Source of the DNA: Euonymus europaeus
Taxonomy: Eukaryota > Streptophyta > Magnoliopsida > Celastrales > Celastraceae
Assembly: GCA_963580455.1 (NCBI GenBank)
Contig: OY756968.1
Span: forward strand, 19,189,996-19,253,995
Length of the DNA stretch: 64,000 nucleotides
Direction: 5' to 3'
Every line of letters begins with the position of its first letter. The stretch's first letter is position 1. The notes under the pieces were generated by a model, which was not told the DNA's origin, did not search any database, and was given only the letters and a program-made list of their open reading frames with translations. A program made the position numbers and the translations under genes. Positions 22,812 to 34,447 of this stretch are shown piece by piece.

Positions 22812-23666
22812 TATAATATCCCAAAAATTTAACCATGTGAGTAACTCAAAACCCTAGATATGTGTCATTATTTTAGATTATTACTCTTCAAATTGAGCAT
22901 AATTCAAGATCATTACACATTGAGGAGTATATATGTATATGAAATTGTTTTCAAACCCCTATGCTGAGCTTCTAGAAATACCTAGAATTTATGAGAATTG
23001 TGATTGATGATATTGTTTGTGTACATGGCCACCCTAGTTTTGGTTCAATTGTGGGTATATCTTGAGAGGAATTGAAAGGACGATTTGATTGAATACCATG
23101 ATCTTCCTGGCGAGGAAGCATACGGGTGGTTGTTCCCTTATACTATAACCGAATTGACAGATTAATCCAATTGATAGATTCGGGTGAAAACCATGTGTTG
23201 AGAATTGTTCAGATCCATGGTATGTGTTTGGAAATAGCAGATGGGGTAAATTTTGGTTTATTTATCATAATTATCTACTATCATAATATGATTAAATTGT
23301 TTTCCGCTGCTATTATTTATCTTGATGATATTTTGATATAATCATTCATTGGTTTATTGTTGATTTAAAAATAGCACGACTTACCCTCCTGCAAGCTTCT
23401 TTATAGATGTAGATGAATGAAGAAGCTTGGATGGACAAGCTTGGAAAATTAATGTCATAAATTTTCAATTGTGTTTCTTTTCATGTACCTACAAATGAGT
23501 ATTAACGTGTAATAAAGAAGTACTTGCTTTGAATCATGAATTAAAATGAGTGAAGATTTGTGTATTAAGGCTCACATTAATTAAGACACAACAGGTCATA
23601 AGGGGATTGGACGTATGTGTAATTACCGTGTCATGTAATTATCCTAGGTCGGATTTGAGTGTTACA
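22812..23666 (+). mobile_element. Candidate solo LTR, ~855 bp (gypsy-type)
   Basis: Non-coding segment starting tataatatcccaaaa and ending tttgagtgttaca. The two ends are imperfect inverts, as in tgtaacaccc...gtgttaca LTRs. The first base pair of the left end has mutated (ta instead of tg). Flanking pentamers aatgc and gatac agree at 3 of 5, so the duplication is at best decayed. Confidence 0.4.
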
Positions 23667-24021
23667 GATACTATCTTCTAAATAAGAAATACTATCATCA
23701 TAAAGCACAATGCATTCCCACCTTATTTGGAGTTTTTTTCCCTATCAATTTTTTACCATTAGGCTATCATCAAATAACTTGACAAAGTCCACCTGCATCA
23801 ATATATATTAATTAACATTACATACGGATAGTAATATATATTAGAGATATTAATAAGTTACTTTGGTTGGTGAGGGTTTCTGGGCTGCACTCCCATAATT
23901 TGGGCAATCTCTCTTCCTTTTTTTTGGTGTGCAGTAAATCATAAGCACATGTATTTGTGTGGTCTACACACACATGCATAGAACCATGTGTTACCTCAAT
24001 TCATCTAATCTCAATGTAGTC
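23667..24021. other. Non-coding stretch
   Basis: No reading frame or repeat structure recognised. It may be the 3' side of the Mutator-type fragment that follows on the minus strand. Confidence 0.35.
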
Positions 24022-24271
24022 ATCATCCTTCACTAGCAGCTTCAAACCATGGCAGATTGGTCTCTCCATGCTTCAAATACAAAATATCAACGTTCAGAAA
24101 ATTCACATCCAAACCATGCATCCACCATTCCATCTCCCTCTTATCTCAATCATTAATGCATACATCCCATGCATGTTTCCACAAACCCCCAATATACCTA
24201 CCATTCTCTACATCCATGGTGCCTCCAAAATATACAATCATGCGAAATTTGGGGCATTCATGGTTGTCCAT
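24022..24271 (-). pseudogene. Fragment of a Mutator-type transposase N-terminus (PB1-like region)
   Basis: From the minus-strand ATG at 24271 the frame reads FRMIVYFGGTMDVENGRYIGG. It then passes one in-frame TGA and continues with WWMHGLDVNFLNVDILYLKH. The beta-rich hGG...YxGG pattern followed by an Asp/Glu-rich stretch is typical of the small domain at the start of many plant MuDR-like transposases. No transposase core (DDE) or SWIM zinc finger follows. The identification rests on pattern alone. Confidence 0.4.
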
Positions 24272-24830
24272 CTTGCAATCCCTGATATACAACCACTTCA
24301 AAAAGCATTTTAACTATAACAATAACGAAGTAGATTGAGGAACTAACCTTGAATATGAGGTTTGATGTCGATTTTGAATTCCCTAGTCATAAATGAAGGT
24401 TGATGAAGATCCAACTGGAAATCGCAATTTCTCCACGGAGTCAAGAACATGAACCATATGGATGAAGTGAAGGTTCGAGTTTTTTTAAGAGGGCAAGATT
24501 TTTTTTTCTCGCTTGTAGTTAATGAAATCAAGTGGAATAAATTTTTGGGTTTTTAATTTCGTTTTTTCTATGTCAGATATACGGTTGGCACATGGGCAAA
24601 TCCAGGGGAGTCAATGTTGGCAAAGTCAAACTTGGACTTAAATGAGTTACGATTTGTAACTTCGAGGACAAAAAAAAACTTGGAGGGCATAAAAATGAGA
24701 GAGATGATAAACTTCAAGGACATACTGTATAGTTTAAATATTTTAATTACATGAACAACAAATATACCTTCATACGAAGATAAATTGTATTTCAGTTAAA
24801 TTAAATTCTAGCCATTTCCATATATTGATT

Positions 24831-24937
24831 TTTTTTTTTAATAAGAGGAGGGGGTGAGATTCCTACTCAAGGTTCAAATTATTTACGATTCAAGATTATT
24901 TACGAATGAGCTCGCCAAATGAACTACTTGACATAGT
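24831..24937 (-). mobile_element. Short tRNA-derived SINE with poly(A) tail and target duplication
   Basis: On the minus strand: a head with tagttcatttggcgagctca (A box like), a tgaaccttgagtaggaatct region (decayed B box), the gaatctcaccccctcc block, and a tail of about ten A (poly(T) at 24831-24839 on the plus strand). Flanks tttccatatattgatt (24815-24830) and ttttcatatatcgatt (24938-24953) match at 14 of 16, a good retroposition duplication. An internal cgtaaataat repeat suggests a small duplication inside the head. Confidence 0.7.
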
Positions 24938-25031
24938 TTTTCATATATCGATTGCCTATAATTAGTTAATTAATTTTCCTTCAAATAATTTTTGCGAAGA
25001 TTTGTTGGGCCCTAATTTTCGCAAAGAAGAT

Positions 25032-26115
25032 TAATACTACTTTTGGTCACCGAAAGATAGTCCATGTTTTATTTTGGTCACCGAAAGATTAAACGTTTCA
25101 ACTTGGTTACTTAATTTTTCATTTTGTTTCAGTCTAGTCACTCAGTCAGGTTTTCTCAATATGAGGCAACCAAATGGATGATGTGGCAGCTTGACTTACA
25201 TTTGATTGGTCCACATGAAAAATGTCTTACAATTTTGTAATTACAAATTAATAAAATATAAAAAAATCAAAAATTAAAGTCTCTCTCTCTTGTTCTTCCC
25301 TCTCTCTCCCTTTTGCCATTATACACAAGTAAATCAAAACAAAAACTCGCCGACGAACATAGGCTTCAAAGTCGAAGGTCCGCATAGGGATTGAAAGTGA
25401 AGTAGCAAGTGTTCCACAAGCAATTGCTTCTCAGCCCATGGCTGAAAGAAGGGGAGGAGAACTGAGTCCTAAATCTGGATCAAATCTAGAGATTAAAACA
25501 AAAGCAAAACCAGCATAAATAAAAATAAATGCTTGCGGAGATTGCAAGAGAAGAAACATGATAAGAAAATAATACTTAACTAGCGGTGTTGAAGCTGAGG
25601 AGGAGAACCAAATCTGATAACCTATCAAAGTGTTCAATTGGTCCCCTCTCTTTCAATAAATTTCTGATCTTAGATCAAGGAGCTAGGCACAAAGGGATGA
25701 GAGGAGGAGATTGGGCATAAGGGTTGATGGTGCGATTGAGGATGGGAGATAGGTAGATAGTGGGCAAGGAAATGGAAAGTCAGGTCTTTTGTTGCTCACG
25801 ATCCAGTCAACTCGTCCAAGATCAATTTATAGATGAAGAGTTCATTTTGATTTTAATATTTTAAATTCATTATTTTTTTTTATTGTTAGTTTTATTTATA
25901 AATTTATTTACAGGTGACTTTTATTTAAAATATATTTTCAGGTGGAAAAATATTTTCATGTGGTCCAATCATGTAAGGGTCAAACTGCCATATGAGGAGG
26001 TTGCGTCTCTAGATTTGTAGAAATCTGATCGAGTGGCTTTATTAGAATAAAATAAAAAATCAATTTACAAAATTAAAATATTTAATATTTCGATCATTAA
26101 AATAAAACATGACCA
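25032..26115. mobile_element. Mutator-like element with ~200-bp inverted ends, no transposase
   Basis: The left arm (25032-25235) contains tccatgttttattttggtca, then ctagtcactcagtcaggttt, then gatgtggcagcttgac and gattggtccacatgaaaa. The right arm (25915-26115), reverse-complemented, has the same landmarks in the same order (gtcatgttttatttt, gccactcgatcagattt, tatggcagtttgaccc, gattggaccacatgaaaa). Long decayed TIRs and a ~1.1-kb non-coding body fit a non-autonomous MULE. The left arm has an extra direct repeat of ggtcaccgaaagat. Target duplication was not resolved. It ends about 250 bp upstream of the RING-CH start codon. Confidence 0.65.
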
Positions 26116-26283
26116 ATGTATGTATCACAAAATAGTATTAACCCGATTGGGTACTCATTTAGTTGAGTGTTCGGGTGGATTAATAAACGATTTTATTCAG
26201 ATTTGGAGGTGCAGATACGACCTACAAGATGCAAAACGACCTCCACAGCTACGATTCCATGGTTTGACCTTATTAGATAAGTT

Positions 26284-26296
26284 AAAATATATATAT
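26284..26296 (+). promoter_or_regulatory. Possible TATA box of the RING-CH gene
   Basis: aaatatatatata lies about 75 bp before the start codon, in the short interval between the MULE-like element and the gene. The distance would leave a 5' UTR of only about 40-50 nt. The AT-rich context makes this weak. Confidence 0.25.
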
Positions 26297-26364
26297 ATGT
26301 TCAGGAAGAACAATCATGGATCCGACGATGAAAGTTTGATGATCCAGGCTTAGGATTCTTCGCA

Positions 26365-29300
26365 ATGCAGTTAGTATCAAATGATAGTCCGAAAGATGAA
26401 GATCTTTCCGAAAGCCAACCAATCTTATGTTCGTCTGAGGAATCTTCACCTACTTCGTCTTCTTCATGTGAAATTACGACTCTGAGAGGAGGAGGAGATT
26501 CCGTCGTTGACGTTGATGATCTGCGAGCAAGTGCTCATGTTGATGAAACTCGCCATCTCGTGATTAATTCTGACCATCCGCAATGCAGGATATGCCTTGA
26601 TTCCGGAGGTCTTTTACTCCTTTTTTTTTTCTTTCTGGTATCTTCAATTTTCCTATCAAGCATGGTGGTTTTTATGTACTCGTGAATGGAATGGACTCTT
26701 GTGGGGCAGAACTCCTCACAAGCAATTTCTGGATGACTTTTTGCTTTTCTTCTATTTTTGGGTTTAGCTTTCATTTTTCATTTTCAGGAGAAGACTTGAT
26801 TGCGCCTTGCCACTGCAAAGGCACCCAGAAGTATGTTCATAGATCATGTCTTGATAATTGGAGGTCAACTAGGGTGAGTATTTATTGATATTCAATCTTG
26901 GTCTCTTTGTCGCTTGTAAACCGATTTGAAGACGATTAGCTTCATGTCTCTGGGTTGGAGACTTGACATTTATCTGCTTGATCCCAGGAGGGCTTTGCTT
27001 TTGCTCACTGCACGGAGTGCAGGGCAGTGTTTATATTAAGCGCTAATGTCCCTTCTGATCGGTGGTGGTTGAGACTGAAATTTCAATTCCTTGTTGCTAG
27101 GGACCATGCATTTATTTTCATAACAGTTCAGCTGGTATGATAATTACTTTTTTTGTTACACATTGTCAAAGTAGTACTTATATTTGGATATTTAGTAGCT
27201 GATGAATTTTATTTGGTTGGCTAATAATCTCATGAAAGTGTGTTCTGAAATATTATCGAATTCTACACTTGATAGTTTTTCTTTTATTCAAGAACATTGG
27301 TCATTCTTTGCCTCTTCTATTTATAATTTCAATTGGACCAACTTATGCTAGTCATTTTGCTGTCAGCGAGAGCCATTGAATTTGTGGTGTGAACAGGTTG
27401 TGGCATTCTTGGGTGTGCTGGTTTACAAGTTCTATGGGGACGAATTAAGGGAAATGTTTGGTTATGAAGAGCATCCCTATGGGTTTTACACGATGGCTGG
27501 TATGCTAACTTTCACCCCTTAGCATGATTGAAATAAATGTGAGCTTGCTTAAACTTTTCTTGTATTTCTTTTTCCCTTGATCTTGTTCTACGTATATTTA
27601 TTCATATGAACCTGTACTTGTGAACAATGTTTAAATTTTCACATTACTGAATGTAGGCACACATTATTGATTATTGACCATGGAATGAGTCTGAAGATGT
27701 GGGCGTTACCTTATCATAGGGTGAAAAAGAAAAAGGGAAAAATAAATGTTCCTATTGTAAGAGAAAAATAAATGTTCTTATTAAGGTATATTTCTTTTTC
27801 CCTTTTGTAAGAGAAAAAGGGTGTGCTTGGCATGAACTTTGAGCAATGCTTGGGAAAAAAGCCTTTGATTATGATTATTATGATTTTCTGCCACAGCCAT
27901 AGGTTTTGCTAAAACCTCATTCTTTAGGTTCAAGGCACAGCAACCCCAAAAATATCCTCCTTAAATATAATGGTTGCTCAATTGCCTGAATAAAAAGTAA
28001 CAGATTATTGATAAACCTGCAATAGGAGGAAAAGAATATGATCAATAGTAATTATTTCAAACATTTTACATCCAGAAAGGCATAGAATGCAAATTCTTAC
28101 TTCTGTGCAAGATTCCTTAAACTTTTATTTTACATTTACAGTGTGACAAGATCCTGTTCTAGGTAGAATCACCCGCTTTGGCAATTTTTCTTTATCAGCC
28201 ATCACATTTCATTGCAGAGCTGCAGAGCTGTTTTGATAATTGTAGTGGAGGCCATCTAGCCTGGTTGGAATACATGGAGTATCTTCTATTGTTAACAATT
28301 ACTGATGCATAAGAAGTGTACTGCTAGATTATCTATTATGCTCCTAGAAGTTCAATGGACACCTAGGCTACACAGGAACAGAAATTTACAGTCAGCAGTG
28401 CACTTTCCTTCTAGTTCCTTTTTTGTATATTTTAAGTTCTATTTGCAAGTGTTTAGATTTTTAGTTGTTATGAATTAAAGTTTCACATTCTCCAGTCTCC
28501 ACTGTTAAGTATGTAAAATCATTTATTTGTGTTAGTTACATGTATTGCTCTCATTGCCTAAAATGAGTGACCAGTTGGTTGTCTAGGAGAACTGTGAATC
28601 ACTCAGCTTCAAGTGAAATCTTACAAATGACATCTATTTCATTGAATAGAATTGAAAATGCATTGGTTTTTACAAATGATGCCTCTGCCCTCTATATCTA
28701 GAACCCAAATTTTATAATAGCTTCTATTCAAGATGATGAGATAAAACTGACATTGAATAATGTGGGGAAATGGAGATGTTTTCCCACATTTTCTTTAGTT
28801 ATTGCCCAAAAACTAAACTCTACAAGGTGCAAAAATGTCTGATTTTTCTTGGACAAAAATCAGGGATACAATGAGTTATATAGTTTTAAAAGGGAATGTA
28901 AACTTAGTTTTTTGGGGCAATGACTGAGTTTTTTTTCTTTCATTAAGCTCATATGAGTCTCTGGATTGACTTTCAATTTTCCCCAGATCATTAGCTCATT
29001 TAGGTCCTTTTTACCATGTCATTATGCTGACCTGTAAAATTCCCAGTTTCTCACCCATGGGTGCAATGTTCCTATTCTGGATCAATTTGTATCGCATTGT
29101 TCATAACTGAGTAAGATTGTGTGATAATAATGACAGTTATTGATTCCTCGGATGCATTAATGTCCTTAATGAACCAATGTTAAAACTATATTCTGGTTTC
29201 ATGTACTTGCAACGCATACATACGTGACAGAAGGAAAGTCAAATTGCACAGTTATAATTGAGATGTTAAAGTTTCAACTTGTCTAAACTTCATTTCACTA

Positions 29301-32300
29301 TTTCAGATCATTATAAATTTTTCAATTGGTGAATGGGCTTGAGTTTTAGTTTTTCCTAGATTCATATTTTGCTAGGACAAGTAAATGTCAACAAAGGGGT
29401 GGGAGAAACTCAAGAAGGATGAATGAGGTGCGTGTTGGCTGTGCATGATGGTTTTTTTTAAGGGTCATGGGCAAAAATCATCACTTGAATTGGACCGTTT
29501 GGCCAATACGGCTTGCTATACTTCTGGGTGTTGCTTAGCTTGTTTGATCTTATGGTTAGGCCATTATATGACACTCTACCCTTCACTTATGTTGTTTCTG
29601 ATTCTGTATGTCATCATGCATGGTTGAATTACCACCAAAAAATCGTCGGACTTAACAGAAATTGGTTGCTAATGTTCAGTTTTGGCCATAGTTTTGGTGG
29701 GATTGCTCTATGGTTTCTTCATTGCCATAATATGTGGACAAAGGATCAGTGAACGCCATTATCATGTTCTTGCCAAGCAAGAACTGACTAAGGTATGATA
29801 CCTCATTCTTAAAGCATATTACAGCTGCCAAATTCATTTTAGCTAACCCAATAGGTAGTTGAATTGAACTGGAAATCCCTAAATGATGTATCATGTATGT
29901 GTATTTTGTGTCCATCAATTTAATGTGTTAGAAGCAGAACTAAGCAAAACGAGCTTTGGTCGATATGCCTATTATTACTTAAAATAACACGTATTCTTCT
30001 GGCATTGGAATCAACTACAACGTAAACTTCATTAAGGAATAAATCGTTTAGATCTAAGCAGTAAAGGATGTGTCTTTTTTATCGATACCAAGGCTTTGTA
30101 GAACTGAATCTGTATCCGATGATTTTAGATGCATTTAAAGTTCAGATATAAATGTCATGGTGCTTACATCTTGTATTATAATCCGGGTGATAGTCACTGA
30201 CATCTGTTGGGACCCCTCAAATCGTATGATCACCTTTGCGCTGAAATGATTTCCAGTGTACATTCTTGATGCACACATCAAGCATGCTTTTTTATCTGAG
30301 TCATTACAACTCCGTAATTTAAACGGTTGAAATTAAATTCAATTATTGTTTTTTTTTCATGGAGAAGAAATCTATATCTCTTGCATTAGTGAAATTGTAA
30401 TTTGTGTTCATGAGATGTCATCATAAAATTGCATAGGCTGTGTACCCTTTTCTATTTGATATCATTACAAGCATGCTTAAGTTTGCTGCAGGGTATAGAC
30501 ATAAAAAATGGAAAAGAAATGGTAATGACTAATGAGAATAAAAAAAAATCAAAAGACCGTGGAAAATAGATGAAGAGGAGAATTTATATATTCAGCATAA
30601 CCAGTCTGGGAGAAGCTATGTTGACCTGTATTGATGTAATCAGTTGAGTTAGATATGGTTATAAAAGGATTCCAAAAATGTCATTTTGACCGTAAGGAAG
30701 TTGCTATTGTATAGGGGAAGGGATTTTAATGTTTCATTGTTGCTAGAATTGTCACAACATTATTTATGGCATATAGTTCTGTGGGCCACCAAATTATGGA
30801 ATTTCCCTAAGATGTTGGAACTTTTATGATGCTGGTATTATCAAAATATTGGGTTCCAGAAAATATTATTCTGCAGAATATGGGCTTTTTCTGCCTTTTG
30901 TCTTCTTCCTTTATGGAAGAAATTGAAGTCCAGTCATAAAGGTTTGGGGTAGACCAAACTGGGGTTGATTCTTGATGGATATCTTGTGGACTGTTTCAGG
31001 TGTTAGGTTTTTAGTATGACATTTGTTGCAGAATACTTGGTTATAGAGGAGGTGTAGTGTGATGTATCTTGAGTGAGATGAGTTCACAGGGAATGGGTTG
31101 TTGTCATGGGTCATGTTTGTGAGTGACTTAGTTGAGAATGTAACCAGTATCATGAAAAGTGCATGGTGCAGTTATATCACCAAGAACTCTTTTGCCTGAG
31201 GCACATGGCAAAGTGATGTGTTTCGCTTAATTAAAGAATTTTTTTGAAAAGTTAATTATGATAAAAGTATGGCTTATAAATTAAAGCTGAAATCATTTTC
31301 AAAGGCATGGTTAATACTTTCCTTTCCCTCAAATGCTCTAGGGTTTCTTCTTTCCCTTTTTCCTTGAAAATAAGTATTTTTCCATGCAGTTCAAACCAGA
31401 AATTGTCAAAAATCCTTGTCAAGCTTACAAAGCAAACAGATTCTTCCAAACACAAAAGCACAATAGAAATCTTTAACATCATAATGATTGTTTAGTCTAG
31501 TCAAATTTTTAGATGCTCTGATATTGAATCTTCATCAATATCCACCATATCACTGTCATCTTCTATAGGGAAGTGATTAAATAGGCCTAGTTCCTTGGAT
31601 GTATTGAAGGGATGGCCCAATCCATTATATTGAATTTGTAGGCGCAAACGAAAAGAAACCCTTAAGTGAGCAGGTCAGTTCCTTGCTCCTCATCTCCAGT
31701 TGCTCGCATAGACGACAATCTGAGTCGAGCATTTCTGATTACATAAAAAATACGAGTTCAATATAAATGAAGTTAGCTCGTTTTTTATATTTCCATTGGC
31801 TTCATTTGAAGTTTTTGATATGGTAGAAGGTTCTTTGTAGCTTAGGGGTACTATCTTTGGGGTCTGAAAGTACTATTTTTCTCTGTACTGTATCGGTTAT
31901 ATTATCTTGTATAAATATTTAAGTGGCATGATTGGCAAATAGTCACAGAGCAGGCTTTTTGTAGTGCCACCATAACGAGCTCTTATCTGTCTTTATATCT
32001 TTTCATTGTCGGTACGAAAGCAAACTTCTGGTCAACTCTATAGGTAATTTTTTTCAATGAAAGCTTATTATCTTTCAATTTTGGGACCTAGATGAGGCTG
32101 ACTTACTAAATATACCAAATGCTCTTATCATTCTTCCTTTTGCTTTCATGAGGCTTGCCTTGTTTCGATCTTTTTTTGCTGCTTTGTCTATCTGGCTGTT
32201 AAGATCTGCAATCTGCATACAATACTTCATTTATCTCAAATGATTACCTCCCTTGATTGTGCTGCTGCTGTTGATGGCTTTTAGTAATTTCATATTGTCA

Positions 32301-32394
32301 GGAATATGTCGTGGAAGACAGAGAACATGGAAAGGATGTCCGTGAACTTGACCCCAGCCATGTCACAGAGCTAAGAATGTTGGGGCTTTATTAA
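26365..32394 (+). CDS. RING-CH (RINGv/MARCH-type) membrane E3 ubiquitin ligase, six exons
   Basis: Coding exons by consensus GT/AG and frame: 26365-26608, 26788-26873, 26988-27134, 27397-27499, 29680-29792, 32302-32394. They join without a stop into 261 aa. Residues 1-70 are acidic and Ser-rich. The C4HC3 RING-CH domain uses C74, C77, C89, C91, H99, C102, C118, C121 (CRIC, PCHCKG, HRSC, CTEC). Two hydrophobic spans follow, about 149-172 (FITVQLVVAFLGVLVYKFY) and 194-213 (VLAIVLVGLLYGFFIAIICG), then a charged tail ending ELRMLGLY. Family members pass ubiquitin to membrane substrates from endomembranes; substrate unknown. Every phase matches (1, 0, 0, 1, 0). Introns 4 and 5 are 2.2 and 2.5 kb. 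A 3'-UTR intron may exist (donor-like ggtaagtgg at 32420). The start ATG is the first in frame after a stop at 26353. Confidence 0.9.
27500..29679 (+). other. Intron 4 of the RING-CH gene (2.18 kb)
   Basis: Starts gtatgctaact and ends aatgttcag. It holds only short chance frames. Around 27720-27835 there is a small family of aaaaagggaaaaataaatgtt direct and inverted pieces. No complete transposon was recognised. Confidence 0.8.
29793..32301 (+). other. Intron 5 of the RING-CH gene (2.51 kb)
   Basis: Starts gtatgatacc and ends catattgtcag. No exon with correct phase and coding sense was found inside. Open frames near 30911-31153 and 31252-31482 (minus) have no family features. Confidence 0.8.
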
Positions 32395-33827
32395 ATCTGA
32401 AGTTCTGAATTAGTTTTTTTGGTAAGTGGTTTTGACTTTTGTCGTCATTTCATTGTTATATATATATATATTCATGTATGTTTGATTTTGTGAAAAAAAT
32501 GCAAATGTCTCATGCCCATATTTTCCTGTGTCACTTTTATGCATTACGAAAAAGATTGATTTTGAATTATTCTAAGGCAAATAGATTTCAAGATGTCCGA
32601 TGTGGCTGTATGATTTTTCTCTCTCGTTTCTTTCAATAAAAAAATAGATGATTGAAGTGGCTTGATGAAAAAGAATTGTGTACTTTATTCCCACTTCCAT
32701 ACTATTATTTTGTGTTTTGGCCAAGTTAAGTTTTTCGCCCTGTTTATTGATTCCCTAAATCTATGTAGTAGAGACGAATTTGCACTATAGTTTATATGCA
32801 TTATCATTAACCTGGGTTACCAATATTTTCATGTGGATATTCTCTTCTTTTCCCTTCCAAGTTTCTCAAGACAGTATAATGTGCATGAACACTTTGTTTA
32901 TTTTATGTCAGTTCAGGTATACCAAAGAGAAGCTTGTTCCTTTCCTGTAGTGTAGTGTGATTGGGAATAATGTTCTTTTGGTGCAGCTCCATTATTATGC
33001 ATTTAATTTTTTGTTAGTATCTTCACTCAGTTCTGAAAAGCGTGACACTAAGGATGTATCGTGTCTTACAGATAAAAGGAAAAAGATAATAAATTTTTGT
33101 GTTTTATCTATCTGAAAGTCCCCTTTAACATGTTCAGTAGCATTGTGAGTGGAATTATTCATCTCTTCTGCAAGAAGTGAAAGTAGTATGCTATTCTTAG
33201 TTCTTACTAGGTACTCTTTCCTAGATTCATTTCGTTAACCTGTTGTGGAGCAATGCAAATGGATGAAATTCTAAATATTTGGTTTTTGGTCCAGGTGCCA
33301 CAATGATTATCTTAGACAGGTTTGATCAAACTTCATGATTAGCTTCCAACCCTTTCCAAGCTTTAGTTGGATTAACATCCTGAAAGTTCCTCTCGGGATA
33401 TGGGTCCTGAAATTCTTTGTCTTGTCTTTTGCACTTAGGTTGTCTGAGTAGCATCTGCCTCTCACCTTAATGCTCATTACATGTAGATGAAGCTTGTTAT
33501 TTCCAGTTGTCAATAAATGCAACCTTGGCACATTTTGTTGTATCACATTTAAGATCCAATGTAAACGGCAAAAGCCAGCAGAAATGGAGGAGTGAAACAT
33601 TCCTACAGATTTAAGGTCTTTGGACAATTCCTATCATTTGCTATATCTCTTGAGGGTCTAGTGCGGTTGACATGGTCTGTCAATCTCTTTCTATCCTTCA
33701 AAATCTGAAGAAAGTCAGGTGCACATGAACAGGCGCATGCATTTATGCCTAATAACTCCTCTAAATAATGCAATATGCTTTAGACTTGAGCTTAACTTCT
33801 CTGTCTTTTTTCTGTATTTATGTGCAT
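32395..33827. other. 3' UTR and downstream sequence of the RING-CH gene
   Basis: T-rich, non-coding. A donor-like ggtaagtgg at 32420 suggests a spliced 3' UTR. A 106-codon minus-strand frame (33627-33307) has no recognisable motif and I do not call it a gene. Confidence 0.5.
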
Positions 33828-34447
33828 TGTTGGAGTGCGCTCGCACACACAATGTCCCACATCAGAGAAAATGAGTGTGAATGTGGTTCATGATACAATC
33901 TATTGGGCCTAGACTCACAAGCTTAAGCTTCTGAGTTGGAGGGTTCCAATTCATGTGTTATGGGGCCGAAGATGTTAGGCCCATCAATGTGGGCTCCTCC
34001 CAATGTCTATTTTCTAACATGGTATCAAAGTGAGGTTTTGGGGAAGATGCTAGGCCCAAAAGAGAGGCCCACATGTATGGGGAAAAAATTGAGGCCTCCC
34101 ACCTCTGATTACACAAACACGGCTACAAGTCTATCACCACCTCCAAGCACACTAAGGGATGTGACAATTGGATGAGCACCTAGAGAATGGATTCAATGTG
34201 ACAAGTGAAATGCGGATGTAGGGACTTGTGTGTGAGAGAGAGTGTTGGAGCGCAAACACAGTGTCTCGCATTGGAGAAAATGAGTGTGTGAATGTGGTTT
34301 TATAATACTATGTATTTGGCCTAGACTTATGAGCTTAAGCTTTTGAGTTGGAGGTTCCAATTCTTTTGTTATGGGCCTTATGGCCCAAGATGTTAGGCCC
34401 ATTAACGTGGGCTTGTTGGCCCTCCTCCCAAGGTCTATTTTCTAGCA
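33828..34447 (+). mobile_element. TRIM (terminal-repeat retrotransposon in miniature), complete
   Basis: Two direct LTRs, 33828-34019 (192 bp) and 34243-34447 (205 bp), both begin tgttggag and end in tctaaca/tctagca. They share cttaagct, gagttggag, gatgttaggccca and cctcccaa blocks. Directly after the first LTR is tggtatcaaagtgagg, the primer-binding site for initiator tRNA-Met (consensus tggtatcagagc). Directly before the second is a purine tract (gtgtgagagagag). Flanking pentamers tgcat and tacat match at 4 of 5. The 223-bp interior has no coding capacity, so the element depends on enzymes in trans. Confidence 0.88.

Noticed and set aside
33307..33627. 106-codon minus-strand open frame
   Set aside because: No recognisable family feature. 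It lies in the presumed downstream region of the RING-CH gene on the opposite strand.
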